DNA from: Ahniella affigens
Lineage (GTDB): Bacteria > Pseudomonadota > Gammaproteobacteria > Xanthomonadales > Ahniellaceae
Reading direction: 5' to 3'
Length of the DNA stretch: 64,000 nucleotides
NCBI RefSeq assembly: GCF_003015185.1
Contig: NZ_CP027860.1
Location: 4,454,501-4,518,500 of the forward strand
The notes under the pieces are model-generated. The model saw nothing but the letters and a program-made list of their open reading frames with translations. It had not been told where the DNA came from and ran no database searches. Both the position numbers and the translations under genes were made by a program. Below, one piece after another: positions 28,498 to 36,760 of this stretch. Within the stretch, counting starts at the first letter, position 1. Every line of letters begins with the position of its first letter.

Positions 28498-28524
28498 GGG
28501 AGGGCCTGAGTAGGTCTATCTTGG
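28498..28524. repeat. Dispersed intergenic repeat, copy 1
   Basis: GGGAGGGCCTGAGTAGGTC and the bases after it match a second site at 54196-54223 (GGGAGGGTCTGAATAAGTC) at about 22 of 27 positions. Both are in gaps between genes on the same strand sense. It is probably a low-copy intergenic repeat. Confidence 0.5.
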
Positions 28525-28536
28525 ACTTTCAGACTC

Positions 28537-28647
28537 GCACTGAGTCCGGCACGCGTTCGGACTCAGTGCTCCAGAATCAATCACTTGAGTGTTTGATTCT
28601 GGGCGGGCCATCCATCGCCCGCATGGCCTCTGAACTGGTTCAGAGGC
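28537..28647. repeat. Cluster of three strong palindromes
   Basis: Palindrome 1 pairs GCACTGAGTCCG (28537-28548) with CGGACTCAGTGC (28558-28569). Palindrome 2 spans 28571-28602 and pairs CCAGAATCAA with TTGATTCTGG plus inner CACT/AGTG, leaving a 2-nt tip. Palindrome 3 pairs GCCTCTGAAC (28626-28635) with GTTCAGAGGC (28638-28647). All lie in the gap between the convergent subtilase and lipoprotein genes. Confidence 0.6.
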
Positions 28648-28900
28648 TCCCTTGCAGCCGCAAGAAATAATCATGCGCTGCACCAGATAGCGGCCACTGG
28701 CACAGTGCACGCTTCCGTCTTGTCTCGAACGACACGCGAGCGCCAACTTGGGCTGACTCAGACGCAGATCAAGGGTGCCACTCAGGACACCTCACCCACG
28801 ATTTGCGCATAGATTTCATCACCGCGCATCGCGTCGCATCATGATTGCAAGCGTGAACCCAGAAACGACCACCGGGCATGACACGCTACACCCAACGCGA
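28648..28900. other. Gene-free stretch, nothing recognised
   Basis: This is the remainder of the 487-bp gap between convergent genes after the hairpin cluster. No coding frame, RNA gene or further repeat is apparent. Confidence 0.5.
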
Positions 28901-29593
28901 TCAGTTGCCCGCTTGACTGCCGGCAACGCGCTCAAGCCGAATCGAACTCACGATCTGCGACTCCATGGCATCAACCAGCGCTTCAGACTCCTGACCAAGA
29001 CCTGACTTATAGATGCTGACAAGCAGCAGTTCGTCCGTCGAGATCGGCCGAATTAATCTATAGTGGCCTTGTCCCAAGACCAGCTTCACCCACTGTTTGT
29101 CTCGGAGCGAAACCGTACTGTAGTTCTTGGGGCGATCTGTTGTTGGCGGCGTATAACCCGATTCGAGGTGGGCCTTGGCTGCGCTCTCCATGTTCAACTG
29201 GTGATAGGCATCTACCGTCTTCTCTTGATCATACCGATCAGGATCTAGCGCAACCTTGCCCCAGATCGTCGAGACATTGAATGACACTAACGCGGTGGGC
29301 GACTCCATACGACTGCGACCGAACTCAGCGTTCAGGCGAACCCATCCCTTGAACCTCGATTCTGGCCCCTCGCTTGCAATGATTGCCGAAGACGGCGCCC
29401 GATTTGGGACCTCCTTCGACAAGATCGCTGGCACATCAGCTTGCAGACGCCACACCTCACCGTGCGAGCCGCGAATCTCCCAGCTTGCGTGGGCCAGCAC
29501 GTCTTCCGCGCGTTTAGGGAAATAGCCGACACAGCCAGCCAATAGACCGGCAACTATTGCCAGCGACCATTGCAGGTAACGATCCGTTTTCAT
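28901..29593 (-). CDS. Lipoprotein of unknown function
   Basis: From ATG 29593 (GGAG 8 nt upstream) the product is 230 residues with lipobox LLAGC, so Cys20 is the lipidation site. The body has beta strands around VWRLQADVPAILSKEVPN, WVRLNAEFG and QWVKLVLGQGHYRLIRP. A C-terminal helix follows (LVDAMESQIVSSIRLE). No family is recognised. Base composition is slightly less GC-rich than the flanking genes, as in the small gene at 29932, so this short segment may have been acquired. Confidence 0.65.
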   Translation of the reverse strand: MKTDRYLQWSLAIVAGLLAGCVGYFPKRAEDVLAHASWEIRGSHGEVWRLQADVPAILSKEVPNRAPSSAIIASEGPESRFKGWVRLNAEFGRSRMESPTALVSFNVSTIWGKVALDPDRYDQEKTVDAYHQLNMESAAKAHLESGYTPPTTDRPKNYSTVSLRDKQWVKLVLGQGHYRLIRPISTDELLLVSIYKSGLGQESEALVDAMESQIVSSIRLERVAGSQAGN

Positions 29594-29931
29594 CTGCGGC
29601 ACTCCAAGTCGATGTCAAGACAGTTCGATCCAGTCAATCAGGCCGCCACCGGCGGCACTTGGAACCAGAATCCAATTGGACCCGAACTTGAGCACAGCAC
29701 TACTCAATCTACCGAGACACTCATTCGGATCACGGCATCTGAGCCGTCAAGGCGAAGAATGTGCAACTTGCATCGCGACGACGTCCGACCACGCAATTCC
29801 GAGCCAAGCCGCACTGCCATTGTTGTTTGTGTGTTGACTTGGCGTTTGACCAGTCGCCCGATCCCACAAGGTTCTGACGCGCCCAGTCGCATGACGTTGT
29901 GACGGGGCATCGACCAAGGCTAATTCCAACG
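29594..29931. other. Gene-free stretch, nothing recognised
   Basis: About 340 bp lie upstream of the lipoprotein gene and downstream of the small gene at 29932. Short frames on both strands look like chance. It must hold the lipoprotein promoter, which I could not define. Confidence 0.45.
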
Positions 29932-30195
29932 CTACGAACACAGCTTTAGTTGAGCTTCCAAGCACTTAATGGCCTCATCGACAGACTGGGCATCAATACA
30001 AACATCATCAGTCTCGACCAGAAAGGGACAATGCCACGTTGCCGATTCCAAATGGACGCTCACACCATTCACCGAAAAGAACCAAAGTCCGTCGTCATCG
30101 CCGTCATTAGCCTTCTGGTGCTGGATAATCGAAACGCGGGGATGAACTAGGCGAAAGTACGCCAAGATCTGTTCGATGTCGTTGCTTTTTTGCAT
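29932..30195 (-). CDS. Small hypothetical cytoplasmic protein
   Basis: The coding part is taken from ATG 30195 (GAGAG nearby), giving 87 residues. The open frame continues upstream to 30426, but that text lacks protein character and overlaps the cupredoxin gene. The product is acidic, with WFFSVNGVSVHLESATWHCP in a beta-rich core, a helix start (MQKSNDIEQILAYFRL) and a helical end (SVDEAIKCLEAQLKL). Size and acidity resemble small immunity proteins, but no toxin partner is adjacent. Function is unknown. Confidence 0.5.
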   Translation of the reverse strand: MQKSNDIEQILAYFRLVHPRVSIIQHQKANDGDDDGLWFFSVNGVSVHLESATWHCPFLVETDDVCIDAQSVDEAIKCLEAQLKLCS

Positions 30196-30307
30196 GATTG
30201 CTCTCAGCAAAATGTCGTTCTGAAGGCTTGGACCGAGGGCGACTCGCGGAACATACCGCCCTGTCCTGCGGTAACCTTGATACCCAAGCACACCTTTGCG
30301 AACTGCG

Positions 30308-30826
30308 ATGAACCAGCCAGTTGCCAGCGAACCTTGTTCACTTCCGTTGCGGCAGATCGTGCCGCTTAGCCTGCGTCTGTTATTACTGGGCTGCCTGCTG
30401 CTCAGTCTGTCAGCGCACGCAACCACCTGGATCGTGCAGGTCGGCGGTGCGGGCCAAGCTTACAACCCGCAGTTCCTGACCATTGAACCTGGCGACCGAG
30501 TCCGCTTTGCCAACATCGGCGGCTTCCACAATGTGGTCGCTGACAACGGCGCGTTTCGCTGCGCGCGGGGCTGCGATGGCGATGGGCAGAACGGCAATGG
30601 CAACGCCACAGCGCAGCTTTGGACAGCGACCGTTCAATTCCCCACAGCGGGCCAGTTCGGGTACTTCTGTGAGCCGCACGGTGCGCCCGGGCAAGGCATG
30701 TTCGGCGCCATTACCGTTCGCGGCCTACCGCCTCGGCCGGTTGCCGCAGGCGGCATTGGATCAGCGCTGGCGCTAGCGCTGATCGTGTTCTGGGTCGCGC
30801 TGATACGGCTCCGAGCACGCGGCTGA
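30308..30826 (+). CDS. Cupredoxin (plastocyanin-like) with C-terminal membrane anchor
   Basis: The 172-residue protein has a signal peptide (LSLRLLLLGCLLLSLSAHA) and a single blue-copper-like domain. Type 1 copper ligands are present in order: H74 in GGFHNVV, C121 and H124 in GYFCEPHG, and M131 in GQGMFG. A hydrophobic helix ends the protein (GSALALALIVFWVALIRLRA), preceded by AAGG and followed by arginines. This resembles glycine-led C-terminal anchor tails that are later trimmed by sorting proteases. It is probably a periplasmic electron carrier. It runs toward the DUF1501 gene, tail to tail. ATG 30308 is used instead of the upstream TTG 30296. Confidence 0.75.
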   Translation: MNQPVASEPCSLPLRQIVPLSLRLLLLGCLLLSLSAHATTWIVQVGGAGQAYNPQFLTIEPGDRVRFANIGGFHNVVADNGAFRCARGCDGDGQNGNGNATAQLWTATVQFPTAGQFGYFCEPHGAPGQGMFGAITVRGLPPRPVAAGGIGSALALALIVFWVALIRLRARG

Positions 30827-30840
30827 CAGATTCCATCCAT

Positions 30841-32379
30841 TCACGACAAGAATCCGAGATAGTTCGTCGCGGGGTTGTAATGACTCGACGCCGAGAAGTT
30901 GCTGAGGCTCGGGAAAATCAATGAAATGTCGCCGTGATCGAGCCCGAACCAGCGCGCGAGCGTTGCCGCGTACTGTTCGGTCGATGTCGTCGGAATCATG
31001 CGGCCGTTGCCGTCACCCGGATCGTTCTTGTTCGGCGATGGCACGCCAAACGGAGTGGTCGGATTGATCAGGCTGGGCATGACCAATCCATAGTTGGACG
31101 CTGCCCCCGAGAACCCGCAGCCATTGCCGTAGAACCGGCCGCCGATCACCCCACCCCCTACGACGAACTGATGCGAACTCCAGCCGTGATCGGTGCCAGC
31201 CTCGGTGATTGTCTGGCCATTGCCCGTCATCGTGCGCCCAAAGTCGGATGCGGTGAACGCGGTCGCGGCACGCGCTAAGGTTCCACCGGGAATCGAAATG
31301 GAGTTCAGCGCGTTGTAAAAGCCAGTCAGCGCACGCGACAGCTGGCCCAGCAAGTCCGCGTGCTGCGGCAACTGGCCGCCGTGGGTGTCGTAGCCGCCCG
31401 CATTGACGAAGAACACCTGTCGTTTCAGGCCAGCGTAGCCCGTCAGGTTGTTGTGTGCCGCATAGATCAGCCGCGCCGTGGTCCGCAGCTGATCGCCCAG
31501 GCCTCCGGCATTGACAAAGAAGCTGGCAAAGGACGGCACGCCCGCATTGTTCAGCGCGCCATTGACGATCGTCGCGGTTGCCTGCGAGTGGCGAATTGCG
31601 TTGGCGTAACTGCGCTCCAACATGTTGGCCTGGGCGCCTGCGGTTTGCAACGAATCGAAGGCCGCATCAAGCAGATTCTGATCGTCGTAAGGCAGATTGA
31701 TGGTGGTTGCCCCATCCGCATTCATGACATAGCCGTTGACCACGTCGCCGCGAATGAACGCATCTTCGCCGTTCAACGAACTCATGATCGGAATGTTTGG
31801 CGGATTCGCGCTGGCCACCATGTCGCAGATGCGCCCGCCCCAACCCGTTGCCGGCGTGTTCGTCGGTGGCGACGATTGCCAGTAGGCCGCTTGGTCCGCG
31901 TGGGAATAGAGCTGCGGCGGCAGGGGCGTCGAGCCATTCACGTACTGAGCCTGCGTGACTGGCCCAACCAGCGTGCCGACATTCGCCATGATGGCGCAAG
32001 GACTGTTGGCCTGGTTGAACAGTGCCGCGAGTTCGGGCATCGAATTGTGCAGCGCATACTGGATGCCGTCTGCCGACGTGGCCAATGGATCATTCAGCGC
32101 ATGCAGGCCAGCCCGGGGCAACGCCAACAGCGGGCGCACGCCGCCCGCATTGAAGAAGCTGTTGTAGTTGCTTTGTGTGTACGGCACGATGGTGTTGAAG
32201 GCGTCGTTGCCGCCATACAAGAACACGCAGACCAGCGCCTTGTAGTCACTGAACACATAGCCGCCAGTGCGCGTGGCTGCCTGCACGAGTTGGACGTTAC
32301 CCAGAGCCGAGTACAACGAGGCACCACCCAGGGCAGCGTAGAGCGTCTCGCGAATGAATTTGCGACGATCAGGTCTCAT
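30841..32379 (-). CDS. DUF1501 family exported protein
   Basis: The 512-residue protein starts with a twin-arginine-like leader (MRPDRRKFIRETLYAALGG), suggesting folded export by Tat. Family features include YGGNDAFNTIVPY, VFFVNAGGYDTHGGQL and DFGRTMTGNGQ. The last two show the alkaline-phosphatase/sulfatase-like metal-site pattern of DUF1501 proteins. The catalytic role is not established for the family. It follows the DUF1800 gene by 9 bp on the same strand; the two families are regularly neighbours in bacteria and presumably act together outside the cytoplasm. Confidence 0.88.
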   Translation of the reverse strand: MRPDRRKFIRETLYAALGGASLYSALGNVQLVQAATRTGGYVFSDYKALVCVFLYGGNDAFNTIVPYTQSNYNSFFNAGGVRPLLALPRAGLHALNDPLATSADGIQYALHNSMPELAALFNQANSPCAIMANVGTLVGPVTQAQYVNGSTPLPPQLYSHADQAAYWQSSPPTNTPATGWGGRICDMVASANPPNIPIMSSLNGEDAFIRGDVVNGYVMNADGATTINLPYDDQNLLDAAFDSLQTAGAQANMLERSYANAIRHSQATATIVNGALNNAGVPSFASFFVNAGGLGDQLRTTARLIYAAHNNLTGYAGLKRQVFFVNAGGYDTHGGQLPQHADLLGQLSRALTGFYNALNSISIPGGTLARAATAFTASDFGRTMTGNGQTITEAGTDHGWSSHQFVVGGGVIGGRFYGNGCGFSGAASNYGLVMPSLINPTTPFGVPSPNKNDPGDGNGRMIPTTSTEQYAATLARWFGLDHGDISLIFPSLSNFSASSHYNPATNYLGFLS

Positions 32380-32388
32380 GGTTCGCCC

Positions 32389-34311
32389 TTATTTCTGAAT
32401 CATGTATTCGGGGGAGGTCTGGATCAGCAGCAACGCGCGACTGATCCGCTGCAGGCGCCAATCGGCGCCGTCGGCACTGCTGATCGGATTGATCGTGTTG
32501 AGGATCACCTGGCGCATGTAGGGCGACATCTGCCCGGACATGAAGCGCGTGTTGTAAGCGTCGAGCAGACGCGTGGCCGGATCCGCCGGGCCACCATTCG
32601 CATTGCCCGCCAAGGCGGCGTCCTGGCCACGATTGATCACGACATCGCCATTGTCATCGTCCGGGTCGCACGGTTGCGACACATCAAGCCCGAACGCTTT
32701 GCCAGCCGTACTGTTGGTGGCATTGGCAATCAGACTGTCAGTACTCAGTTGGAATTCGGGAGCAACCAGTCCGGCTGCCGTCAATTCACCAGGCGGTTTG
32801 TACGACGGCAGAAAGAAGTTGAACACACTGAACGAATTCAATGGCGCTTGCGCGACCCCGCTGCCATACACCGAATCGGCCGTCCCCCATGCCGTCACAT
32901 ATCCGGCATAGCGATACGGCTGATTCAAGTAGTGGTACGTGACTGTATTCGGCGGCGAATCGACGGTGTAGTTGCGGCCACAGTGGTGGGTCGCTCCCAT
33001 GGCCCGCCAGAAGTGAGTCAAGCGAAGCAGCGGCTCGCGCAGCTTGCCGAATGTGTCGGGCTGATCCCACTGCCCATAGCGCGCCTCTTTGTCGAGTAAG
33101 ATCGCTTGAATCACCGCACGCAAGTTGCCACGCACATGCGACGCGCTGCCGTCGTCTTTGAACACCTGCGTGACGCGTTGCACGTAGGCGGGCGACGGAT
33201 TGCTGGTGACCAGACGCTGGATCAACTGCTTGCTGATGAACGGCGGCACGTTCGGATGCCGGAAGATGTTGTCGAGTGCGAACTGCAGATCCGATTGCGG
33301 TGTGCCCCCTGCGGCCAGCACGCCGCCGTTGACGACACCTGGATAAGACAGCAACTGCTTGCTGATCAGATCATTGCCGGCATTGGTGCCGTTGTCATGA
33401 TAGGCCGCGAACGGTGCCATCGGTGTCTGGAAATTCAGACCGGTGTTGTAGTCTGGTCCGCAAGTGCTGAAGCCTGCTGATGTGCAGTCCGACCAGTTCC
33501 AGCCGGTGAACACATGTGCGAACGCCGTGATCTGCGCTTGGTTGTAGGTGGGAATGGGCTGCCCGGATGACAACTGCTGCGTGCCATCGTCATTCAGCAG
33601 ATACAGCCCGACGCCAAACAGCTGATTGATCTCGCGCGCGTAGTTCTCGTCTGGGTGCAGGTTGAGCGACAGATCCGCGCGACGATTGCCGAGCATGTTC
33701 AAATACACACCCATCGCGGGGCTCAGCGTGACCTGTTCCAATAGCGTCCGATAGTTGCCGAACGCGTTGTTGACCAGGAGGTCGTAGTACGACGCCAGCC
33801 CGTTCGGAAACTGCGCGAGCAGCGCGTTCTGGTCTGACACCACGAGAATCTCGCTGAGCGCAAACGCCACGCGCTGGCGCAATTGATCGCGGTGAATGAT
33901 CAGGTTGTTCTTGGGGTCGGGGCCACCGAGTGCGCCCAGAAACCAAGACTCGCGCAACGTGGTCGAGCCGGCATTCTCATCCAGATCGGGCGCTGGGTTG
34001 GTCACCCAGCGGTAATAGTCCAGGTGCGACGTCGGTGCCGTTGTGAACTGATCGTTCAACCAATTCTGGTAGCCCATTGACAGCAGGCTATTGATATCCG
34101 CATCGGTGGGACCGAATGTCGCCTGGGCCAGAAATCGTGCTGCGTCATTCGCGTTAGATGGACCGGCGTTGAGGTCTTCCATGCCATGACTGAACATGGG
34201 GCTGGGCTGATGCGCCGCGTCGGCAGCGATTGCCACGGGTGTAGCGACCAACGCGCTGAGAAGTGCCACCCCAGGCAAGCTACGCCGGACGACTGCGTTC
34301 ATGTTGATCAT
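32389..34311 (-). CDS. DUF1800 family exported protein
   Basis: The 640-residue protein has an N-terminal signal (VRRSLPGVALLSALVATPVAIAADA). DUF1800 signatures are DAARFLAQATFGPTDADINS near the start, NWLNDQFTTAPT, VAFALSEILVVSD, NYAREINQLFGVGLY, and RLLDAYNTRFMSGQM near the end. These helical proteins have no proven biochemical activity. The gene is first in a two-gene unit with the DUF1501 gene. An ATG 9 nt downstream (34302) is an alternative start. Confidence 0.88.
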   Translation of the reverse strand: MINMNAVVRRSLPGVALLSALVATPVAIAADAAHQPSPMFSHGMEDLNAGPSNANDAARFLAQATFGPTDADINSLLSMGYQNWLNDQFTTAPTSHLDYYRWVTNPAPDLDENAGSTTLRESWFLGALGGPDPKNNLIIHRDQLRQRVAFALSEILVVSDQNALLAQFPNGLASYYDLLVNNAFGNYRTLLEQVTLSPAMGVYLNMLGNRRADLSLNLHPDENYAREINQLFGVGLYLLNDDGTQQLSSGQPIPTYNQAQITAFAHVFTGWNWSDCTSAGFSTCGPDYNTGLNFQTPMAPFAAYHDNGTNAGNDLISKQLLSYPGVVNGGVLAAGGTPQSDLQFALDNIFRHPNVPPFISKQLIQRLVTSNPSPAYVQRVTQVFKDDGSASHVRGNLRAVIQAILLDKEARYGQWDQPDTFGKLREPLLRLTHFWRAMGATHHCGRNYTVDSPPNTVTYHYLNQPYRYAGYVTAWGTADSVYGSGVAQAPLNSFSVFNFFLPSYKPPGELTAAGLVAPEFQLSTDSLIANATNSTAGKAFGLDVSQPCDPDDDNGDVVINRGQDAALAGNANGGPADPATRLLDAYNTRFMSGQMSPYMRQVILNTINPISSADGADWRLQRISRALLLIQTSPEYMIQK

Positions 34312-34527
34312 TACCCATCGCTCCTAGTTGTCGCTGGCTGCTAGCTCGGCTGCTCAGCGTTTGATGGCCCGGGGCTTCCAGGCGCGCCGAAGCGTACGTC
34401 CTGCGACTGCCGCAAACCGTGACGCCAGTCCGAGTCAGCCTCGGACGCGACCGCTTGACCGAGCCTTCGCAAGAATCAGAACGCCCAACTGCAAGAAAGC
34501 GAACATCGTGCCAGCGAATTACCAGAC

Positions 34528-35148
34528 TTATTGGTCGAGCAAGGTTCGCAGCACGATTTCGATGGCCGCCACTTGGTCCGAAAGCGCCATGCTGGGTGCA
34601 AAGCGGTGCTTGACCGCCTGCTCCGGGAGATACGGCAGATGAATGAAGCCGGCGCGGGCACTTGCATCCAGGTCCGCTAACACGTGCAGCGCCCGATACA
34701 TGACGGCGTTGCAGACAAAGCTGCCTGCGCTGAGCGAGCACTCGGCAGGAATCTCGGCCGCCAAGAGCGACTCGTGCAACTGGCTGACCGGCAGCGTGCT
34801 GAAGTAGGCGGCGGGGCCGTTCTTCAATAGCGGCTGATCTTTGGGCTGCTTCCCGGCATTGTCCGGAATTCGTGCGTCGGCCAGATTGATCGCGACGCGC
34901 TCAATCGAAATCCGGGAGCGATTACCGGCCTCACCGAGCATCAAGACCAAACCCGGTCGCCGCTTGCGAATCGCGCGCTGCAGAATCGCTTCGGCATCAC
35001 CAAACACCGTTGGCAACTCGATCGCATGAATGCGGGCGCCGAGCATTTCGCGATCGGCAAAACGCTGCGCGACCTGCCAGGACGGGTTGATGGTCTCGCC
35101 ACCAAACGGCGTGAAACCAGTAATCAGAATCGGCGCGTTGTAACTCAT
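34528..35148 (-). CDS. pcp: Pyroglutamyl-peptidase I
   Basis: This cytoplasmic cysteine peptidase (family C15) removes N-terminal pyroglutamate from peptides, releasing 5-oxoproline. The 206 residues are close to the usual 210-215. Catalytic residues are E83 in SIERVAIN, C146 in SAGSFVCNAVMY and H170 in GFIHLPYLPEQ; the N-terminal ITGFTPFGG loop is also conserved. It overlaps the DUF979 gene by 4 bp (ATGA), so it is translationally coupled to the two DUF membrane proteins. The grouping suggests that released 5-oxoproline or its peptides are transported by those proteins. Confidence 0.95.
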   Translation of the reverse strand: MSYNAPILITGFTPFGGETINPSWQVAQRFADREMLGARIHAIELPTVFGDAEAILQRAIRKRRPGLVLMLGEAGNRSRISIERVAINLADARIPDNAGKQPKDQPLLKNGPAAYFSTLPVSQLHESLLAAEIPAECSLSAGSFVCNAVMYRALHVLADLDASARAGFIHLPYLPEQAVKHRFAPSMALSDQVAAIEIVLRTLLDQ

Positions 35149-36080
35149 GTGGGCTTGGCCAGAAAGTAAATCAGGAAGCAGTTGACGATCAGCAGCACGG
35201 CGCCCGTTGGCGCCTGCGCTTTGATCACGGCATGCCGGTCGGGAATCTCCAGGAGAATCGCCGGCACGAGATTGAAGTTGGCCGCCATCGGCGTCATCAA
35301 GGTGCCGCAGTAGCCGCTCAGCATGCCAATCGCCGCGAGCGGCGCGGCATTAAAGCCATGCGCCTGAACCAGCAACGGCACGGCAATACCGAGTGTCATC
35401 ACCGGGAACGCCGCAAACGCATTGCCCATGATCATCGTGAATAGCGCCATGCCGAGTGCATAGGCGAGTACGAGCAGAAACGTGGAATCAGCGGGCACGA
35501 CAGACACGACCAGTTGCGACACCAGCGTCCCGAGCCCGGCTTTCGCGAACACCGCTCCGAGCGTCGCCAACGCGAGCGGCAGCACCACGGCCCAGCTCAG
35601 TCGATCGAGCACTTCAACGCCGGATTCAAAGCCAAGACGCGGTGACTGCCGATAGACCTTGCTGCTGATCAACCAGACCGACACGACCGACAGCGCGAGC
35701 CCCCACAACGTGGCTTGCGTGGCACTGAGCACCGGCTTGCCCTGCCATTCGATTTGCTTCGCGATCAGCATCAGCGCGACGGTCAGCAACGGGATCAAGA
35801 TCGCTGGGCGAAGCAGTGGTGGTGTCGTTCCGTCGTGCAGCGTGACGTTGCGCAATATCGTCAATGGCTTGCCAGCGGGCAGCGCCGATAACAAGCCCGC
35901 TGCGAGCAAGCCGCCGCCAACCAGCACTGGAGGCAGCCAGTCCGCGAGCGTAAACATCAGCGCGAGCAAGCCCCAAAATGCGGCGCCCGCGTGATCTTTG
36001 AGTGCGGCTTTGCGCCACGCCAAGCGTGCGAGGATCAACGCGATCATCAGATAGATCAGCCACAATGGATGCAAGCTCAT
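35145..36080 (-). CDS. DUF979 family membrane protein, putative permease subunit
   Basis: The 311-residue protein has about 8-9 hydrophobic helices, including LWLIYLMIALILARLAW, LLVGGG-type glycine turns, and the conserved MIMGNAFAAFPVMTLGIAVP and GMLSGYCGTLMTPMAANFN segments. DUF979 is always found next to DUF969, and together they look like the two halves of a symporter. Linkage to pcp in many genomes, and here by 4-bp overlaps on both sides, points to pyroglutamate (5-oxoproline) or pyroglutamyl-peptide transport. This is an inference from context only. Confidence 0.88.
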   Translation of the reverse strand: MSLHPLWLIYLMIALILARLAWRKAALKDHAGAAFWGLLALMFTLADWLPPVLVGGGLLAAGLLSALPAGKPLTILRNVTLHDGTTPPLLRPAILIPLLTVALMLIAKQIEWQGKPVLSATQATLWGLALSVVSVWLISSKVYRQSPRLGFESGVEVLDRLSWAVVLPLALATLGAVFAKAGLGTLVSQLVVSVVPADSTFLLVLAYALGMALFTMIMGNAFAAFPVMTLGIAVPLLVQAHGFNAAPLAAIGMLSGYCGTLMTPMAANFNLVPAILLEIPDRHAVIKAQAPTGAVLLIVNCFLIYFLAKPT

Positions 36081-36757
36081 GGCTGTGCTCCGATTCGATC
36101 AAACCGACGTGACCAGAACCACAAGCGCGTACTCTGGATCGCGAACGCGGCAAATGCAGTCGGCAGGCCATAGATTGCAATCGCAAACGGCGCGAGATCA
36201 ATCCCCTGCTGCGCCAAGGTCGATTGAATCAATAGCACGGCCCCAAATGCGACGAACACGTCCTCGCCAAAGAACAGTCCGATGTTGTCGGTACCCGCAC
36301 AATGGGCACGGACTTTCGCTTCCGTTTCAGCAGTCAGCGGTTTGCCGGTTTGCGCCGCGACGGCAGCTTCGGCCATCGGCGCGAGGATCGGCCGCACGGT
36401 TTGCGGATGCCCGGCAATGCTGGTCAAGCCAAGCATCGCAAAGATCTGCCGCACGGCGAGATACGGGATCAGCACGCGCGCAAAGCTCGGTCGTTTGAGA
36501 CTTCGGATGAGTCGCTCCGCTTCTTGCCTTAGACCGAGTCGCTCCAACAACGCAATCGCCGGCAAGGTCAGAATCAAGATCGCGAGAAAGCGGTTCTCGG
36601 TAAACGCCGCGCCGAGTGTTTCGAGAATCTCGACGATCGACATGCCACCAGCAAGGCCCGACACCAGCCCCGCTGCCAACACCGTCAGCATGGGCTGCAG
36701 GCGCAGGGCGAGGCCTGCGATCAGAACCAGAAGTCCGAGCGCAGGCCAAAAGTTCAT
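36077..36757 (-). CDS. DUF969 family membrane protein, putative permease subunit
   Basis: The 226-residue partner of DUF979 is hydrophobic, with about six helices. Conserved segments include GMSIVEILETLGAAFTENRF, LAVRQIFAMLGLTSIAGHPQ, and FFGEDVFVAFGAVLLIQSTL. It is the first gene of the DUF969-DUF979-pcp operon and lies 3 bp after the glnS stop, so the operon may be transcribed together with glnS. Confidence 0.88.
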   Translation of the reverse strand: MNFWPALGLLVLIAGLALRLQPMLTVLAAGLVSGLAGGMSIVEILETLGAAFTENRFLAILILTLPAIALLERLGLRQEAERLIRSLKRPSFARVLIPYLAVRQIFAMLGLTSIAGHPQTVRPILAPMAEAAVAAQTGKPLTAETEAKVRAHCAGTDNIGLFFGEDVFVAFGAVLLIQSTLAQQGIDLAPFAIAIYGLPTAFAAFAIQSTRLWFWSRRFDRIGAQP

Positions 36758-36760
36758 CGC

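Noticed and set aside
29704-29965. Short minus-strand frames in the gap between the lipoprotein and small gene
   Set aside because: No ribosome sites, no family-like text, and two overlapping frames compete for the same bases.
31360-33099. 579-codon plus-strand frame across the DUF1501/DUF1800 genes
   Set aside because: It runs opposite two clearly recognised genes and their junction and encodes no recognisable protein text.
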